Assembly (NCBI GenBank): GCA_020854055.1
Contig: JADZGD010000071.1
Span: forward strand, 1-64,000
From: Bryobacterales bacterium
GTDB lineage: Bacteria > Acidobacteriota > Terriglobia > Bryobacterales > Bryobacteraceae
Length of the DNA stretch: 64,000 bases
Direction of reading: 5' to 3'
How positions within the stretch are numbered: the stretch's first letter is position 1; each line of letters opens with the position of its first letter. Shown piece after piece: positions 59,134 to 64,000 of this stretch. A program made the position numbers and the translations under genes. Under the pieces are notes generated by a model. It saw only the letters and a list, made by a program, of their open reading frames with translations. It had not been told where the DNA came from and made no database searches.

Positions 59134-59385
59134 TTATTCGTTGCGCCGCGCTTCCTGTTCGGCCAGAGCGGCGTCGCGAGTGGGGTCCTCGTACTTCACC
59201 AGGCCGCGGCGCACTTCTTCCATGGAACTGACGGTGGGCTTGCGCGAGGTGGTGGGGAGGAAGGAACGGGCGCCGTTCTGGAGTTGGCGGGCTCGCTTTG
59301 CGGCGACGATGATGAAACGATAGGTGCTGGCTTCCGGATCATCGGGAATTGAAAACTGTGCGTTGTTCCGAACTCTCTCGCTCAT
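59134..59385 (-). CDS. rpoZ: RNA polymerase omega subunit
   Basis: An 83-residue omega subunit that helps assemble RNA polymerase. The conserved YRFIIVAAKRARQLQNGA segment (22-39) marks the family; the C-terminal acidic tail is short. A GGAGAGCAAC ribosome-binding stretch precedes the ATG. The gmk-rpoZ-coaBC order is typical across bacteria and supports the call. Confidence 0.93.
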   Translation of the reverse strand: MSERVRNNAQFSIPDDPEASTYRFIIVAAKRARQLQNGARSFLPTTSRKPTVSSMEEVRRGLVKYEDPTRDAALAEQEARRNE

Positions 59386-59400
59386 GGTGTTGCTCTCCTC

Positions 59401-60069
59401 TTACTGCTGAAACGTTTCCAGGATGGGGCGCAGGCGGCCTTCCATCCTCGATCTTCGTGCCCGCTCCGCTCGTACGATCGCGGTCAAAATCTCGGATGAT
59501 TCTTCTACTCGATCGTTGATAATGACATAGTCATACAGGCCGGATTCGGCCGAACGACCGCCACTTCCCTCTAGCGCTTGCAGAGAGTTGACGGCTTCCT
59601 GAAATACCTCCAGCTCCCGGGTGGCATCGTGCAACCGGCGCTGGATTACGGTTTCAGAATCCTCCGAGCGTGCCCGCAACCGGCGTTCCAGCTCGGTACG
59701 GGAGGGTGGAAGCACAAAAATCGCGACGGCATCCGGAACCCGCTCCTTCAATTGTCGCGCACCCTGAACGTCGATGTCGAGCAGCAGATCGGACCCCTCC
59801 GCCTCAGCGCGATCCAGGAAACGCCGGTGGGTGCCATAGTAGTTGCCGAAGACCTCGGCATGTTCGAGGAACTCGTTGCGCCGGATACAGGCTTCAAACT
59901 CGTCGCGGCCGATGAAGTGGTAGCTTTCGCCCTCCCGTTCGGAGACGCGTGGAGCGCGGGTGGTATAGGAGACTGAGAACAATAAATTGGGCACTCGCGA
60001 GCGGAGGCAACCGACGAGCGTGGATTTACCGGATCCGGAGGGTGCCGAAATGATGAAGACGATGCTCAT
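59401..60069 (-). CDS. gmk: Guanylate kinase
   Basis: A 222-residue GMP kinase. The P-loop SAPSGSGKSTLV (8-19), VSYTTRAPRVSEREGESYHF with the GMP-binding Arg, and DIDVQGARQLKE are clear. The C-terminal LDYDVIIND-like LYDYVIINDRVEE completes the family. It makes GDP, and may indirectly tie to (p)ppGpp control via neighbouring omega. Overlaps the yicC gene by four bases. Confidence 0.96.
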   Translation of the reverse strand: MSIVFIISAPSGSGKSTLVGCLRSRVPNLLFSVSYTTRAPRVSEREGESYHFIGRDEFEACIRRNEFLEHAEVFGNYYGTHRRFLDRAEAEGSDLLLDIDVQGARQLKERVPDAVAIFVLPPSRTELERRLRARSEDSETVIQRRLHDATRELEVFQEAVNSLQALEGSGGRSAESGLYDYVIINDRVEESSEILTAIVRAERARRSRMEGRLRPILETFQQ

Positions 60070-60955
60070 TCGAGATTCAGCGCCTGCTCTCTGATTTTTT
60101 CGATGTCGGATTTGGCGCCGAGGGCCAGTTCGGTGATGCCCAGGCCGAGTTCCCCGATACCGGTGGTCTTGGAAAGAATGGTGTTGGTCTCGCGGTTCAT
60201 TTCCTGGAGCAGAAAATCGAGTTTCTTGCCGAGTTCGCCACCCTGATCGAGCAATTCATCGAGATGGCGGGAGTGAATACCAAGCCGGGCGACCTCCTCG
60301 TGGATATCGCTGCGGTCGGCCAGGATGGCAGTTTCCTGTGCCAGCCGCTGGGGATCGATGGCAACGGATTTCAGCAGTTCGGCGAGCCGCTCGGTGAGCC
60401 GGCTCTGAAGGGCGGGCAGGGCGCGTTCGCGGATCTCGCCGATACGAAGGGCTGCCGCCGCAATGTTGGCATTGCGCTCGCGCAGAATGTTCAGAATTTC
60501 GGCTCCTTCGCGTTCGCGGAACGAGTTGAAGGCAAGCAGCGCCTGGTCCAGCACGGCCAAAAGCGCGCTCTGGAACCCGGCATCCAGGTCTGCGCCCGCC
60601 GGTTCGCTGAACATGCCGGGAATTCGCAAAGCGGCGTTCAAGTCGGGCCGGGAGTCGATTCCCAGTTCTTCTGAGGCCCTGCGGAACGAGTCAAGCCAGG
60701 ACTGAAGAAGAGGCTTGTTGAGCGCGCTATCGGCGCCGCTTGCGCTGCGCGCCAGCGAGGCGCGGATTTCGACATGACCGCGGGCCACTCGCTGTTTGAG
60801 CGCGGAGCGCAGGGCGCTTTCGAAGGCATCGAAGTCCGATGGCATGTGGAAGTGGAGATCGAGCCCGCGATGATTGACGCTCTTAACGCTCAAAGTCAAC
60901 TCGCCTTGTGGGGTGTGGTGGCGAATGCGGGCATAGCCGGTCATGCTGCGGAGGA

Positions 60956-60959
<4 letters not shown>
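60066..60959 (-). CDS. YicC/YloC family protein (endoribonuclease-like)
   Basis: A 297-residue YicC family member. MTGYARIRH opens it, SVNHRGLDLHFHMP and ALKQRVARGHVEIR follow, and the C-terminal DUF1732 reads KLDFLLQEMNRETNTILSKT. E. coli YicC is reported to act as an endoribonuclease; the gene is commonly linked to gmk. ATG at 60959 overlaps the ABC transporter stop by four bases; M6 is an alternative. Confidence 0.93.
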
Positions 60960-62784
<1,825 letters not shown>

Positions 62785-62788
<4 letters not shown>

Positions 62789-63675
62789 GCGGCCACCTTC
62801 AGACGCTCGATGGCACTGATTACCCGGGAAACGGACACCTGGGCCAGCGCGCCGCCGGCGGCGATGGCTTCGGCCTGCGCTTTCCACGGGGCCCAGATCA
62901 CCGGATCGGAGTCGCCAAACAGGACTACCAGCGGGAGATGGAATGCGGCGGCCATGTGCGCCGGACCACTGTCATTGCCGACAAACAGCGAGGCTCCCGA
63001 GAGAATCCGTTTAACCTCCGTGAGCGGCTGGCCGGCAAGGGTGGTGAATTCTTGAAATGGAGAGAGATCGTCAGCGGGGCCTCCGATGAAGATCGGGTCC
63101 AGATCCAGGCGCGCGCGCAGCCAGCGGGCGGTTTCGATGAAGCAACTGGCGGGCCAGGTCTTGCCGGGTTCCGACGCCACCGGGTGCAGGACCACGTAGG
63201 GAGAACGTGGTTCGGGCGCGGCGGCGAATAGCCGGGCAGCGGGTATGTCGCCGGGAGCGACGCCGAGCCAGAATACGGCCGAGGCTAAGTGCTCGGCCGT
63301 GTGCACTTTCCGGTTTACACCGAAGATCTCTTGGGCCGTGGGAATGCGCAGGTTATAAAGCCAGGAAAAACGGAAGTGGGCGAATCCAGCGCGATACCGG
63401 GCTCCGGAACGAACCGTGAGCGACAGGCTGCGAGTGCCGCCGTGCAGGTTCAGACACAGATCGGGACCGAACAACCGGACGGCCATGGCGCTGGGGGGCA
63501 AGACGGCTGCCAGATCGGGATTTCCGTCAAAAACCGCTTCCCAGGCATTCTCGACCACAACCGCAATCTCGATGTCCGGACGATAGTTCTTGAGCAGCGC
63601 AATCGCTGGCGTGGTCAACACACAGTCGCCCAGCGAGCGGAGGCGAATAATGGCGATCCGCGAGCCGGGCGGCAA
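62785..63675 (-). CDS. Glycosyltransferase family 9 (heptosyltransferase-like)
   Basis: A 296-residue GT9 enzyme. The N-terminal motif IIRLRSLGDCVLTTPAI, the middle VVLHPVASEPGKTWP and the late LFVGNDSGPAHMAAAFHLPLVVLFG donor-binding region are all present. Such enzymes add heptose or a related sugar to lipopolysaccharide core. The start is a TTG at 63675 (MPPGSRIAII); no in-frame ATG or GTG lies between it and the preceding gene. Pairing with an MsbA-like flippase supports an outer-membrane glycolipid role. Confidence 0.9.
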
Positions 63676-63709
63676 CCGGTCGAGAACAGATTGCTTCGGA
63701 CGGATGCGG

Positions 63710-63880
63710 TTACTCCTCTATGCGGGCTTCGTCAATCAGCATCACCGGGATGTCATCCCGAATCGGGTAAACCCGGTGGCACTGAACACACTTCAGGCCA
63801 CTCCCGTCCGGCTTCAGTTCCACTGTCGCTTTACAGAGAGGGCAAACGAGGATTTCCAGTAGGTCCTTGCTGATAGCCAT
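63710..63880 (-). CDS. Trm112/YcaR-type zinc protein
   Basis: A 56-residue protein read directly from the sequence: MAISKDLLEILVCPLCK, then CVQCHRVYPIRDDIPVMLIDEA. CPLC and CVQC give a four-Cys zinc site and IPVML is the family ending. Bacterial Trm112 relatives (YcaR) are often found beside lipid A genes and may partner methyltransferases. The ATG is at 63880; the stop lies 34 bases before the GT9 start. Confidence 0.88.
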   Translation of the reverse strand: MAISKDLLEILVCPLCKATVELKPDGSGLKCVQCHRVYPIRDDIPVMLIDEARIEE

Positions 63881-63882
63881 GA

Positions 63883-63999
63883 TCAGCCTATCAGTTTAAC
63901 AGCTTGCCGGATGAGCCGCGCCGGCGGCTGGCGGGTTTTGAAGTTTGGAACCCGGGTAACTATGTCCGCCAAATGGACGTCGTTTGGAGCAGGTAGTAT
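63883..63999 (-). CDS. Possible C-terminal end of an upstream gene (partial)
   Basis: An open frame of 38 codons runs in from the window edge and stops at 63883, two bases before the Trm112 start. It reads HLADIVTRVPNFKTRQ, then PARLIRQAVKLIG at the end. Basic, without clear family; in other bacteria lpxK or a glycosyltransferase often sits here. Only the close spacing supports it. Confidence 0.4.
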   Translation of the reverse strand: MLPAPNDVHLADIVTRVPNFKTRQPPARLIRQAVKLIG

Positions 64000-64000
64000 A

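Overview
The window looks like a chromosomal segment of an Acidobacteriota bacterium, most likely of the Bryobacterales/Solibacter type. It has high G+C, very tight operons with many 1-8 base start/stop overlaps, an Oar-like TonB-dependent receptor, a PEGA-domain Ser/Thr kinase, several TAT-exported Gfo/Idh/MocA-type sugar oxidoreductases, and a small Cys-rich protein starting MACPYFYPTEP that I recall from Acidobacteriota. No insertion sequence, prophage, CRISPR array, rRNA or tRNA was seen. The taxonomic call is inference from gene content.

Region 1 (1-14586, + strand) is a respiratory supercluster. It holds the 3' end of narG, then narH, narJ, narI and narK. These are followed without a break by the six genes of a quinol-oxidising Alternative Complex III (actABCDEF). 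A tail follows with a small unknown protein, a TDT/SLAC1-type anion channel, a hemerythrin-like protein and a NarL-type response regulator. No haem-copper oxidase follows the ACIII genes, so the complex appears genetically tied to nitrate respiration rather than to oxygen.

Region 2 (14681-34054) is a mixed metabolic zone. It holds a D-tagatose/D-psicose 3-epimerase-like enzyme, TAT-exported FAD and NAD(P)-type oxidoreductases, a xylose isomerase, a DUF885 peptidase-like protein, a catalytic/non-catalytic M16 protease pair with LolA-like modules, cysE, selD, pyrF, an exported mannonate-dehydratase-family enzyme and a giant duplicated CPBP membrane protease. Between that protease and the next gene (34055-34423) lies the best non-coding candidate: a consensus sigma70 promoter followed by three stem-loops, the last a perfect 12-bp hairpin.

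Region 3 (34424-49745) carries a membrane protein, secA, a soluble hybrid histidine kinase, an S41-family protein that has lost its catalytic residues, an FmdB-type zinc ribbon, another exported Gfo/Idh/MocA oxidoreductase, a lone larE, a DUF5666-like protein paired with a TonB-dependent receptor (both with Gly/Arg-rich segments), an acyltransferase and a DUF4440-like protein.

Region 4 (49864-64000) has the PEGA kinase, a beta-helix exported protein, a small Cys protein, a thioesterase and a divergent hfq. It ends in a long minus-strand housekeeping operon: a partial gene, a Trm112-type protein, GT9 glycosyltransferase, MsbA-like flippase, YicC, gmk, rpoZ, coaBC, type-4 uracil-DNA glycosylase, tmk and holB. 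This links envelope lipid export with nucleotide metabolism and replication.
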